From: Branchiostoma lanceolatum
Lineage: Eukaryota; Chordata; Leptocardii; Amphioxiformes; Branchiostomatidae
Direction of reading: 5' to 3'
Assembly: GCF_035083965.1 (NCBI RefSeq)
Contig: NC_089728.1
Span: 17,299,955-17,363,954 of the forward strand
DNA: 64,000 nucleotides
Part shown: positions 35,901-47,900 of the stretch, piece by piece
Layout of the letters: every line of letters begins with the position of its first letter
Position numbering within the stretch: the stretch's first letter is position 1
The notes under the pieces: model-generated
The model's input: the letters and a program-made list of their open reading frames with translations, nothing else
Told to the model about the DNA's origin: nothing
The model's database searches: none
Made by a program: the position numbers and the translations under genes

Positions 35901-37619
35901 TCACAGCGCACTCTACCGTAAATCTTGAAACTTTCGCAGTGGTTTTACATTTGCAGTGGTTTGATTATCATGACACTACAAATATGCATTTTTGGCGAAA
36001 CCTCAGGGGTGAGCCTAGTGATATAGTATTGTTACTGTGTTACTACTAACAGTAACTGTACTGCAGAATTGTTTCAACTACGTATCTAAAACACTGCAAA
36101 AACTTCATTTTCCTTCCTACTGTGAAATAAAACCATTGCAAAAGTAAATGAATTTACAGTTAACACAGAGTGGGAAGTGTGCATAGAATGAAAGTTCTAA
36201 CATTCTTGCTTAGCATTTCTGATGTGCCATGCTTTAAATAAGTGTTAACAAAGTGTTGGAAGTATCTTCAGGAAAGGAGGATTTGGAAGTTGTGAAATCC
36301 CAAACTTGTCTTTAGGAGCATTTTGTGAGAACCTTTGATATTGTTCTCTGAGACATTTTTTTAAGGGTGGCTACTATTATTTTCAAGGTGTTTTGGGAGT
36401 ACTCCAAATAAGAGATTATCAACTATTTTTATCCCAATAAAAATGTGTGTTGCACAGCTTTAACATGACGTGTGGCACAAAAGATGCATCAAAATGCTTT
36501 TCAGAACACAAATTAATGCAATTATGTTTATTGTACATAGACGTTTTTGTGTGAACACTTGTTAAAAGAGAATATTGTAGACAAAAGTAATATTTTCTCA
36601 TGTGGAATGAAACCCCATCAGAAAGCCTTTTCTATACTTATATCAAGAGTTGATTTGTTAACTATATATATTTAGAATTATATATGTTATCATTATTATT
36701 ATCATGTCATTTGGAGGAGTTATGGTGAAAATTTATGCACACAACTAATGAGACATATTATTAAGATGAAGCCACACTAATTTATTAATTCTTGGTTCTC
36801 TGGGTTTTTATTCAATTTTTCATAAGCTGCTTGTATAGAATGCATCTGCTGCTTTTCAGTGTTGTACATAAAATCATTTCATACGTTTTATGTGAGACGA
36901 AGGAAAGCTTATAATTATATAAAAGTGGAAGCCACAATTGGAATAAATGTTTATCATACCAGGGTAACATTTACTCAATCAAAGAGCAGTGAAAATTGTA
37001 AGCCACATGTAATATTACTGTATGGTGTTTGCAATTATTATAGAATTTTGTATCTATAATTTTCTATTTTCCTGGAGTCAGTGAGAATAAAGATATATAT
37101 CTTCATCTGGATGAGTGATTATTGAAAGAACATTGCGGCCAAATAAAACAAATTAAGGTAAGACTGGCTGACTTACGTAGGCAAGTTTGAAAACTAAAAT
37201 CCAAGTTCCTCTGCACATATATTCATACACATATTGGTACGAGTATCGTACTAGCATATACGTTCAGCTTCTTATCACTTATTGGTAATGGGGAATACGT
37301 AGGATTGTATCATGGCTTTAGACGATCAACTGATAAATCTATGCTAATTAGGACCATATTTGCATAATAAGTGAGAAACATTTACAATACATCATTTCGT
37401 GAAGGTATGAGGTCGCGGAACTCTAGTTGCGTTCACAACGCTGTTCTAGAACTAACAAAAAAAAAGAGTTGACTGTTCCAGAACTTCAACCAGCCTAACA
37501 ACGGTGTTCGAACAGACTTGTTTACTGTCTCAACTAGTCTGAGCAGCAGACACAGACTTAAAGTTCTTCCGTTCGTTTGGTTCTGACTTGAGATATTTTG
37601 GTTCTGACTTGAGACAGTC
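35901..37619. other. 3' UTR of the EF-hand gene and intergenic spacer
   Basis: A degraded TACTGTAAATGC-family MITE lies at about 35924-36162. Candidate poly(A) signals are aataaa at about 36941 and 37086-37091. The tail of a dispersed repeat (gctaattaggaccatatttg, then gcataataagtgag) is at about 37340-37380. No further coding frame was seen until 37620. Confidence 0.5.
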
Positions 37620-40600
37620 ATGTCGAGACGACGTACAAGCAACCGGAGAAGACGCCGGCGGTCCCGAGCGGTCATGTTTCCTTCATCTAATGGCTACGAC
37701 ACCCCACAAGTTGGACGCCGGTGGTTATTGAAAGCAGTTTTGGTTACGGGACTACTGCTTGTGGCTGTGACGGCGGTAGGTACTCTTGTAGCCCACATCT
37801 TAGCTAACAATGCATGTGTTGTAAATTCGAACTGTGGTATTCAAAGTTGTAACAAGTGTAAAATCATGTTAGCCACACAAGACTACAGCAGCTAACTGTT
37901 TTAGGTAACGTTATTTGTGTCTTTTTTGCTTGAAATCTTTTCCTCTGGTAGGGGAGTTCGGACTCATGTTCAAACTAGGTATTTGTTATGTATTTATTCA
38001 TCTGACATCATTGGAGGGAAAACCTTATGATTAGCCTTCGGTTTGCCAAATCTTTACTTAGTAATCCTATCTTCAGGAATTGGTTACCCCCCTCCCGATC
38101 GGAAATCCACGCTAGATATCTAAGGTGCCCACCAACTTTGTATTCAATTGGCAAAAACAAACCGCTATAAAAACAGCCCCATTCCATACTTCACTCATCT
38201 ATTGAATACATACACCTGATAACATCTCCCGATGTCGATTTATCTAGTTTACAGTATCGGATGATAAACCTCGTTTCTTCTTTTATCATGTGTACGATGA
38301 GAATTCCTGTATTTGGTTTCTTCAATTCCTCGTACGATACGTTTTCTTTTTCTTGTTACAGTATCTCTTATTTCATCTTGTACAGCACTAGTTGCTTGTA
38401 TAGTACTAGTTGTTTTGATTTAGATTAGAATAGTATAAGTCGCTTATATTTGAGTTACATTTTGTCATATGCAATACATATATGCCTATAAAAAAGTACG
38501 CAATTCAGCAGAGGACGCTGCGCTGAGGACGCTGCCATGTATTTTAGAGAGCAATGAACGAATCAGTAAACTTATATATACTATCTACATTTACTATTTA
38601 TAAGTTTTAGTGTCTTTAGTGTCAAATATTTCATTTTCCATAATGTACGAGTGTAAAGAATCTAATAAGTGAGCAAAACTATGATGACAAAGGGTGGGAA
38701 AATATGCTGAATAAATTTAAAAACATACCCATTGGAAAGACCGCAAGCAATGCAATACATTTATGAAAGTTTCATATCCAGGTAAACAATATCTAAAGAC
38801 AACTCAATATCTCTAACTGGGTAAGATATAGAGATTTCGTAAGGACGTTTCGAGTGACATCCAGCTCTCTTAGTAACCTAGAAAAGCAAGGATTCTTAGT
38901 ACGGGGCAATACATACCTGTAAAGAAACAAATTACATTTGATAAACTTAGTTTGAAAACATGGCAGGATTCCTAGCCTTCGTATTACGTCGATGAAGTTT
39001 AGACATCCTGTTGATAAGATACACCGAAATGACAGTTACTCAAGCAACTGGATAAAATTTTTGATCATCAAAACATCATCAAACTTTTGATTCATCAGGT
39101 GATCAATGGTAACTACATGTCTTGATGTTGTCTTCTTTTTTATCAGGTTGTTGCCATGACTACCCCCTCCTACATCGGTAATGATGAAGCTACTGCAGAC
39201 GTGATGCACTCCGCACATTCCGGAGAAACCACTCTGCTCCGTGAGAAGCCCACATCTACTGCAGACGTGATGCACTCCGCACATTCCGATGAATCCACTC
39301 TGCTCCGTGAGAAGACCGCATCTACTGCAGACGTGACGCACTCCGCACATTCCGGAGAAACCACTCTGCTCCGTGAGAAGCCCGCATCTACTGCAGACGT
39401 GACGCACTCCGCACATTCCGGAGAAACCACTCTGCTCCGCCTGAAGCCTGGATCTACTGCAGACGTGATGCACTCCGCGCATTCCGGAGAAACCACTCTG
39501 CTCCGCCTGAAGCCTGGATCTACTGCAGACGTGATGCACTCCGCACATTCCGGAGAAACCACTCTGCTCCGTGAGAAGCCCACATCTACTGCAGACGTGA
39601 TGCACTCCGCACATTCCGGAGAAACCACTCTGCTCCGTGAGAAGCCCACATCTACTGCAGACGTGACGCACTCCGCACATTCCGGAGAAACGGGTTTAAC
39701 CACTCTGCTCCGTGAGAAGCCCACATCTACTGCAGACGTGATGCACTCCGCACATTCCGGAGAAACCACTCTGCTCCGTGAGAAGCCCACATCTACTGCA
39801 GACGTGACGCACTCCGCACATTCCGGACATTCCGGAGAAACCACTCTGCTCCGTGAGAAGCCCACATCTACTGCAGACGTGACGCACTCCGCACATTCCG
39901 GAGAAACGGGTTTAACCACTCTGCTCCGTGAGAAGCCCACATCTACTGCAGACGTGACGCACTCCGCACATTCCGGAGAAACGGGTTTAACCACTCTGCT
40001 CCGTGAGAAGCCCACATCTACTGCAGACGTGACGCACTCCGCACATTCCGGAGAAACGGGTTTAACCACTCTGCTCCGTGAGAAGCCCACATCTACTGCA
40101 GACGTGACGCACTCCGCACATTCCGGACAAACCACTCTGCTCCGCGGACACGCGGACAAGGTTAGCCACATCGACAACACGACTGCAGTACCAGCAGATC
40201 TCGCTTGTCTGCGACACGGATTTGACGACTTGAATGTGAAAACCGTCCACAACCCCTTCAAGAACGTGTGCATTCAGTGCCGAAGCATTGACAAGTCGAC
40301 GGCGCCACGTTTTGAAGACTTGAAAAGGTACTGGGTAAAGAAGATTTCCCTGAACGGCAAGGTTCGCAACTCCACCCACCTGCCTACGTCCCTGCCCGAT
40401 CTCGCCGATCTTGATGGTTATGACAACTTCGACTTCATTGGCCCCCACTTCTCTAGCGGTGAGTGGGGTGCTTTCATTGGACTGGATTTGACAACTGGAT
40501 ACAACTTCTCTGAGAACGTCAAGGTTCATTCTCGTCTGGTACGACGTCTCCAGGAGATGACGAAGACCGATGTCGATGGACGGAAGACCTCTGGGATCGA

Positions 40601-40808
40601 TGAGTTTCTTGAACATGAAGTTCGCCACCACACTCACCCACTGAAGAACTCCACCGACTCGAATCTTTTCCTGGACTCGGTTAACGTTACGACAACCCAC
40701 GACGAGAGTTGCCGTGCACATGATCTACTGATGCGGAGCAAAACCACTGTAGCGGTCGTGGTCGGTGCCTTGGCAGTGACCTCTGCTATCTATGACTACA
40801 TGACGTGA
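37620..40808 (+). CDS. Type II membrane protein with 14 extracellular 22-25-aa repeats
   Basis: Exon 1 is 37620-37775 (52 codons, donor GCG/gtaggt). Exon 2 is 39147-40808 (acceptor ttttttatcag, TGA). Both are phase 0 and join to about 605 aa. The N-terminus is very basic (SRRRTSNRRRRRR). A hydrophobic segment at residues about 37-58 (WLLKAVLVTGLLLVAVTA plus VV from exon 2) acts as a signal anchor. Fourteen copies of TADVTHSAHSGETTLLREK-type repeats then fill residues about 65-385. Some copies carry a GLT insertion. The last about 215 residues form an unrecognised domain with four Cys, several Asn-X-Ser/Thr sites and a hydrophobic C-terminal stretch (TVAVVVGALAVTSAI). A type II topology with a C-terminal extracellular domain is inferred. 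I found no convincing match to the TNF fold. If intron 1 is not removed, exon 1 reads on to a 91-aa protein. AATAAA is at 40970-40975. Confidence 0.7.
39186..40150 (+). repeat. In-frame coding minisatellite, 14 units of 66 or 75 bp
   Basis: Units read actgcagacgtgatgcactc, cgcacattccggagaaacca, ctctgctccgtgagaagccc. Copies are almost identical at the DNA level, including third positions. Variants are a cgggtttaa insertion (units 8, 11, 12, 13), an extra cattccgga (unit 10), and cgcctgaagcctgga in units 4-5. The homogeneity implies recent expansion or gene conversion. Confidence 0.95.
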
Positions 40809-41279
40809 GCTCTGTTGTGCTCTGTTCTACTTTTAGAGTACTTTGTGTTGTTAAAATTAGTCGTATATCATCATCCTCCACAGCAATATCCATTTTACAG
40901 TCCTGATAAACATTTCTAAGCGTATGACTGTTGTTGTTAGCCTGACTCCAATTTTGTTTAGCACGTCCCAATAAATACGTTGATACGATCTCGGATGACT
41001 GAGTTTGCATTGATTGAATGTATTTCCATCGTGGACATTATCAGGAGAACCAACGTACAAAAAGGGAACGAACGCACAGTCATGAATTTGGAAGACTTTG
41101 GAGTACAATTTGACTGACTTTTCTTATGTTTCGACTTACGTTACACCAGGTCGAACATAATGATCATGAGTGGAGCAGAGTTTATTCGGCCAAGTAGGAA
41201 TTCTCTTCTCTTCTCACCCAAGAAGAGTTCGGAGACAATTTTGTCATGAGGGACACTTTTTCATGGGGGACAATTTTTC

Positions 41280-41310
41280 ACACACATACATACATACATA
41301 CATACACATA
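41280..41310. repeat. (ACAT)n microsatellite
   Basis: Consecutive acat/catac units. Confidence 0.85.
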
Positions 41311-41809
41311 AACTCTCTTATTGTTTCACCACGCAACCACCACACAGCTTGGTGGAGTTCTTCATTGCTAACCCCAACACGACCACTCCCCATCAAAGTA
41401 ATTATTAAAGTTATTAGTTTATTAAAGTTCAATGTAATATCATATCAACTCAGCAGATCATGATGAACTCGCACATACTTCACAAATATGTATCTAGATT
41501 TTATTTTTAGTGCGTGGTGGTAAGGTATAACAGCAACCCATATAGAGCTCAACACTCTTAAAAGACCAATAATCTGACATGCGTGATATTTTTGATTTTT
41601 GGTACAGAGCATTTCTTCTAGAACAATTCATTTCATTGCAGTATGCTTTAGATCTTGCACAAAACAAGGATATTATATGGAATTCCTTGTTTTAAGTAAT
41701 GAGAACAGTATGTGATTTTTTCATTACAAGAAGATTGCAGACACCAATGGGTCTACAATCCTCGTTGTTTTCGTAGTTTTCAAAGCATGCCTAGGCGTCG
41801 CCAAAAATT

Positions 41810-42390
41810 TCCTGAATAGCTAATATACCAGGCTCCTGATTGAAATGAAGGGAGATAATTTCTTTTCGGAAAGAGTAATTTCGAAGCTGCATTCCAACTT
41901 CAGTCCAGAGAGCTCGAGATCCAAGTTATGACACATGTTAAAACGAAGAAAGATTATCACACTCTGACCTACAAGTTTAGTCCATTGTAATTGATTAACA
42001 ATCGTGATAGGAGGAAATGTTGTAAGAGCGAAATCAGATCCCGGCTTATGAATATTCATTAACCGAACCCACACTGCTGACAACTACGTCACCCAACATT
42101 CTCTGAATAGCGAATATACAAGGTTTCTAATCAAAATAAAGGAAGGTAAAATAATCGTTTTTCCAAAGAGTAATTTCAAAGCTGGCAGTTACAACTTTAT
42201 ACCAGAAATATCCAAATTTTGACACGTTATAAAATGAAGATACACTCCAACCTAATAGTTTAGTCTTTTGATGATATAAGAACTAAATGATCGTGATAGG
42301 AGCACATTTTGTGTGAATGAAATCATATCTTGGCTTCTGAATATTCATCATCAAACCCACAGTGCTGACAGATTAGTCTACTTACTGTAG
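41810..42390. repeat. Tandem duplication, about 280-bp units
   Basis: Shared ordered words: agagtaatttc(g/a)aagct, gacac(a)tgttaaaacgaaga / gacacgttataaaatgaaga, atcgtgataggag, gaatattcat, aacccaca(c/g)tgctgaca. Copies lie at about 41810-42100 and 42101-42390. A partial third is at about 43080-43140 (gaataaatattcataagcaa, then gatgctgtcag). Confidence 0.65.
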
Positions 42391-44038
42391 TCTTACTATT
42401 AATATGGATATCTTGATAGATGTAAACACTAAGTATATAAAGCTTTTATGAAGCAGCAACAAGTATAATATCATCAAATGTAGTTATATTAGAGGTTTTT
42501 GAAAGCTATAATATGTTGGTAGTTTCATAGTTTTAAGCTGCTGTGGGACGATATGAAAAACAGCGAATGAAATCTTTGAAGGTCTAAAATCACAAGGCTA
42601 ACCTATTTTGTATCGAAAAAGATAAAAATTTCATTTCATTAATAGGCCATCGTGTATTATAAGTTTCAAATATTGCCTTCATCTTAAATTGTTTTTGAAA
42701 ATCGAGAAAACAAGATTTGTCTAATCATAAACTGCTGATTATTTTTGGAGTGCATGCCTGGAGGCTAGATACCACGTCTAGTTTTGTGATCCTTTACTGA
42801 TATGATGATGTCACTTTCTTATCTTGTTGGCTTCAAATATAATGATAGGAAAACGTGGATAATCACACATACTGCACTTTATTCATAAAGACATTAATGA
42901 CATAGCAAGCTGTATTGGCAAACGTTTTGCTACAAATTTCGTGATATATCTTATGAAAGTGATTCACCAAATTTGTACAATATATATATATATACATGCA
43001 CCACATTGATAGAGATGTAAAAGCTCACATCACATTGTGCTCGTACAAATATATCAGCCGTATAAAACAGAGCATATCATAAGAACATTTGTGTGAATAA
43101 ATATTCATAAGCAAAACCGATGCTGTCAGAAATTGGTCTGCTTAAGTGGAACGTTGCCATGGAAACCGCGGCAGGTTCTAAACCTACTCAATGTTTTACA
43201 CAGCCGTTAGACATGTAACAATAATGGAAACGCAAATTTTACAATCATACTCAAACGTCTCCAGAATGAGCTCTGTGACTTTCATTTTCTTTTAAAGTAG
43301 GTCGCTCTAAAGCTGCTGTCTTAGATGGTCATGTCTCATTCTTAATTTGGACTTTAATATCATGTTGACTGCCGGATTTTTTAAATCAGCAAAACATGAA
43401 TATTTTACACACATGAAAAAAATCCATAGTCACTTTGACAACATCACAGGCGCTAGGCCGTATCAACAAGACAACCGTCTCCAAATTTGACGGTGTTTTT
43501 TTTTCATGAAATATTCTAACACAATCTAGAGATTGCTTATCCATAAGTACAGCATAGGTCTAAGACCTCCAATATGCCAAAAGATTATGAAATCTTATCA
43601 TGGCCACCATATGCATTACGTACATGCTTTGTTCATCAACCCTGTAACATAGTGCGCGCCTTCTCTAACAAATACATAATGTACCAGTTTGGTCCTAAAA
43701 GTAAAACAATAAGTATAAACAATAAAACTTTGAGAAACTTTGGTGTGGGTAAGACACAATCTCTGCCTTAGAATATTCTGGTTGGGTACATTTCTATGTA
43801 TTGATAAGATGGTCACTGCAGGAAAACTACCCACTAATACACAAGTCAACCAAACGTGACATCTACAACCAAATGGTTCTTACCAAAGAGCCTCTGCGAG
43901 TCCATAGAAGGTAACAGTCATATGAAAAGACGGCATCTTTTTTTTCTTCGTTGTCATGTGGTTTTCATCCTTGCATTCCCCACAATGTTTCATAGTGTTT
44001 CCGCAACTCACTGCTTCTCAATAGAATTTTCCGTCAAG

Positions 44039-44977
44039 GTGTCACAGGGATTTCGCACCCCCCTGATTTTGAACCCCCCGGTGCGAAATCACTAGGGATC
44101 TCGCACCCCCCGGTGCGAAATCCCTAGCGATCTTGCACCCCCCAGCTAGGGATCTCGCACCCCCTCCTCGAACCCCCCTAGGGATTTTGAACCCCCCAAA
44201 TATTTCGAAAGGTGCTCTGTCTGTGCAGCAATTATATTCAAAACTGCATTTGATATAATAAAGCCATAGTTTAACGTGGTAATCGAGAGTATTGCAAGTT
44301 GCTGTGTCTGACATAACAAACATCTAAGACTCCGGGAACCCATGCCCTGGACTAATGTAACGCTACTAGAATTTCAGCACAGCGCGATGATGGTGACTCT
44401 CTGTGCACGATGATTCGTTGTAATATTCTTCCTTTGTGCCTTGAGGAATGTACGATTAGTTCATAGTTTTACTTCAATGTTCATAATTGATTTTTAAAAT
44501 TATTTTAGAGACTTGAATAACATTTTATCATACAAAATTATATCACTTATTGAATGGATGACGGGTGTTAAATAGGGTTAGAAAAAAATTATCGAAGCCT
44601 TAATCGAAATCTTATGACATTTCTGAGTAAGAATTATTAGTTATTTAATGTTAAAAACTACGGGATAAAAAAAATGTCGCCACCAGGATTTGAACACAAG
44701 AACCATGACTCCCAGATAGTCATTGCACAACCCACTTCGTTACCACTTCAGTCAACAGAGCATTTGAAATGTCAGTTATAGTTACCAATCAATTTGTTAA
44801 AAAGATAGCCACTGGGAATTATGAATGCCGTAACAGAACACACACTACACCCTGGGGGTGCGAGATCACTAGAGGGGTGCGAAATCGCTAGGGATTTCGC
44901 ACCGGGGGGTGCAAATTCACTAGTGATTTCGAACCGGGGGGTTCAAATTCAAGGGGGGTGCGAGATCCCTGTGACAC
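44039..44977. mobile_element. 0.94-kb inverted-repeat element fused to the LRR-Ig gene 3' end
   Basis: The outermost 13 bp (GTGTCACAGGGAT) are perfectly inverted at the right end. Beyond them about 120-170 bp of each side are built from repeated words: gatctcgcacccccc, ggtgcgaaatcactag and ttgaacccccc. The 650-bp centre has no transposase frame but holds a tRNA-like stretch on the minus strand (about 44680-44760, ggtgttcaaatcctgg-like B box). No clear target duplication was found. The right end lies inside the LRR-Ig reading frame. Confidence 0.75.
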
Positions 44978-47900
44978 TGGGAATCGGCACATAGATGTGA
45001 CCAATGTTGCCTTCTGTGTTGGACAAAGCAGTGACTGAGTCTGAGACTTGTCCGTCTTTCTGTTCCGTATCTTTTTGCTGTTCGTCAGATTTCTTCATCT
45101 GAGGTAACGACACATAGGTGTGATCAGCGTTGTCTTCTGCGTTGGACGAAGCAGTGACTGAGTCTGAAACTTGTCCGTCTTCCTGTTCCGTATCTTTTTG
45201 CTGTTCGTCAGATTTTACCATCTGGGGGAACGACACATAGGTGTGATCAGAGTTGCCTTCTGTGTAGGACGAAGAAGTGACTGAGTCTGAGACTTGTCCG
45301 TCTTTCTGTTCCGTATCTTTTTGCTGTTTATCAGATTTCTTCATCTGGGGGAACGACACATAGGTGTGATCAGAGTTGTCTTCTGTGCTGGACGAAGCAG
45401 TGACTGAGTTTGACACTTGTCCATCTTTCAAGTCTGTTTCTCCTTGTTGTTTGTCAGAATTTTCCGTCCCCGGGAGCGTCATGTAGCCGTGATCTGACGC
45501 GGAGGCAGGGTCCATGACTTCCGATGTGCTCTCACACTGCACACCGCCAGTGTCTCCTTCTGTTGGGTCATTCGGAGGTAACGTCATGTAGCCGTGATTT
45601 GACGCGGAGTCGGGGTCCAGGACTACCGGTGTGTTCCCACACTGCACACCACCAGTGTCTTCTTCTGTTGGGCCATTCGTAGGTAACGACATGTAATCGT
45701 GATCTGAGTCGCTATCGTCGTCGTCGGTTTTTTGGGTTTTGTTTGAAACCATCCCCTTGATGTTCTTATCGTTGTCATAGTGTCCGGCTGACTGTTCTTT
45801 CTCTTCACATGCCGCGTTGTTTGCGGTTGTCCGAGCCTTGTTGCCGTTAACTCTCCGTCCAAAGGCTTTCCCAGACCTTTCGTTGTCATAATGTCCACCT
45901 GACTGTGCCTCAGCATGCGCAGCTACCATGTTTGCGATAGCCACGGCTCTGTGGTTGCTGGGTATTCCTCTTGTTTTGACCAAGTCACTCCTGTTGTGAA
46001 GACGTCTGGCCCTTCTTGCTTTGTCAGTTGAGGACATCGCCTTGTCATCAGGGGTCGTCTTGTGGGAGTGTTTACTCACATCATCATCGGAAAACTGATC
46101 GTCGTTTTCGTAGTGCCCCCCTTTTGCTCCGTCTGTGTCTGAGAACTGGTCATCGTTCTCGTAGACATTTCCGCCTCTTGCTCCGTCTGTGTCTGAGAAC
46201 TGGTCGTCGTTCTCGTAGGCATGTCCTCCTCTTGCCCCGTCTGTGTCTGAGAACTGGTCGTCGTTCTCGTAGGCATGTTCACTTGATCCATCTGTGTCTG
46301 AGAACTGGTCATCGTTCTCATAGTCATGTTCACTTGATCCATCTGTGTCTGAGAACTGGTCATCGTTCTCGTAGGCATGTCCTCCTCTTGCCCCGTCTGT
46401 GTCTGAGAACTGGTCGTCGTTCTCGTAGGCATGTTCACTTGCCCCGTCTGTGTCTGAGAACTGGTCATCGTTCTCGTAGGCATGTCCTCCTCTTGCCCCG
46501 TCTGTGTCTGAGAACTGGTCGTCGTTCTCATAGTCATGTTCACTTGCCCCGTCTGTGTCTGAGAACTGGTCATCGTTCTCGTAGTCATGTTCACTTGATC
46601 CATCTGTGTCTGAGAACTGGTCATCGTTCTCGTAGGCATGTCCTCCTCTTGCCCCGTCTGTGTCTGAGAACTGGTCGTCGTTCTCATAGTCATGTTCACT
46701 TGCCCCGTCTGTGTCTGAGAACTGGTCATCGTTCTCGTAGTCATGTTCACTTGATCCATCTGTGTCTGAGAACTGGTCATCGTTCTCGTAGTGTCTGTTC
46801 GCAGCATTCCCTTGTCCTCCCGCATTGTCCTTCTGTCGGCCCCCTTTACACTTGCTCACACAAGCAGCCACCACCCCAACGATGACGTAAAATCCACAGA
46901 AAGACCCCAGCACAACAAAGATGAGCTGTGACGTAGAGAGTCCATGGCCAGGGCGATGTGCGGTCCCCTCTTCAACATCCTTGTCCCCAGCTGGCTCTGT
47001 GGTATTCCTTGCTGTCGTCTGGAGCTCAGGAGTGCGTGTTCTGTCAACTGTCTCAATGTCATCAACCGTGAGGAACACAGATACGCTTGCATTGTCTGCA
47101 TGGTCAGCGTTCACTCGGCATGTGTACATACCCTCTGTGTCGTTACCGACTGTTGAGACACTTAACACAGAGAAGCACATTCTCCTTGTTTCCAAGGTAG
47201 TGACGGGATAGCCTTTACAAGACGAATTGTTCTCGCGGATGTAGTTCTTAGAGTCCTCATAACTTGATGAGCTGTGGTGTCCACTCGGTGTTATCCAGGA
47301 GAATGTCAGGCCATCCAGACAGTCTGTTTGACAGGTGAGGGAAGCGTTACCTGTGACAGTTCCATTGTCTACCATAACAGACACGTCAGGTGAGGAACAC
47401 CTCAGATCATCCCCGTGGACATATCTTACAGGCTTGATCTTTCCAGTAGCCTTTACCATGCAGGAGATCCAACCACAAAGTTCGTTTTCCAGAATCCATT
47501 TCTTGATTTGACGCAGCCTGCAGTCGCACTGAATCTTGTTTCGAGTCAGCATCAACCATGAGATGTGCTTTAGCTCACCGACATCAAAGATCGACGTGAT
47601 AGAATTGTCTGATATGGAGAGCATTAGATCGGGGGATCTATCTGGCTTTGGCAGTGGTGGAATACTCGAACGGCAATTTTTGCTTAGACTAAGTGTTCTC
47701 AGTGTAGTCAGTCCAGCAAAGACTGCTCGATCAATGTGATATATCTCGTTCTGACTCAAGTCCAGAACGTGTAGCTGTTCCAGTCCTTTGAAAGTTCCTG
47801 CCTCCAGTCGTCTAATATTGTTTTCACGGAGACTCAGTTCAAACAACCCCGGCAAGGTTTGGAAGGCCCCTGGTTGTAGAGTCACAACATGGCTCGTCCA

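Larger units (their letters stand above)
40809..44038. other. Intergenic region between convergent genes
   Basis: No credible gene was seen. It contains the 3' UTR of the type II membrane gene (AATAAA 40970-40975), a (CATA)n microsatellite at 41280-41310, and two to three copies of a duplicated unit of about 280 bp between 41800 and 43140. Confidence 0.5.

Noticed and set aside
39036..40273. Long open frames on the minus strand opposite the 22-aa repeat gene
   Set aside because: The repeat unit is a multiple of three with no stops on the complement, so the frames are a by-product. The plus frame has a signal anchor, a spliced first exon and a unique C-terminal domain.
39147..40808. TNF-superfamily ligand for the type II protein
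   Set aside because: Topology fits, but the C-terminal domain does not show the TNF strand pattern (no GLYxVYSQ-type or YFG-type end in order).
46016..46885. 289-codon plus-strand frame (LCLRTGHRSRR repeats) and a 249-codon second minus frame over the YENDD repeats
   Set aside because: Shadows of the 51/54-bp coding repeat. They have no unique domain and stop at the array edges.
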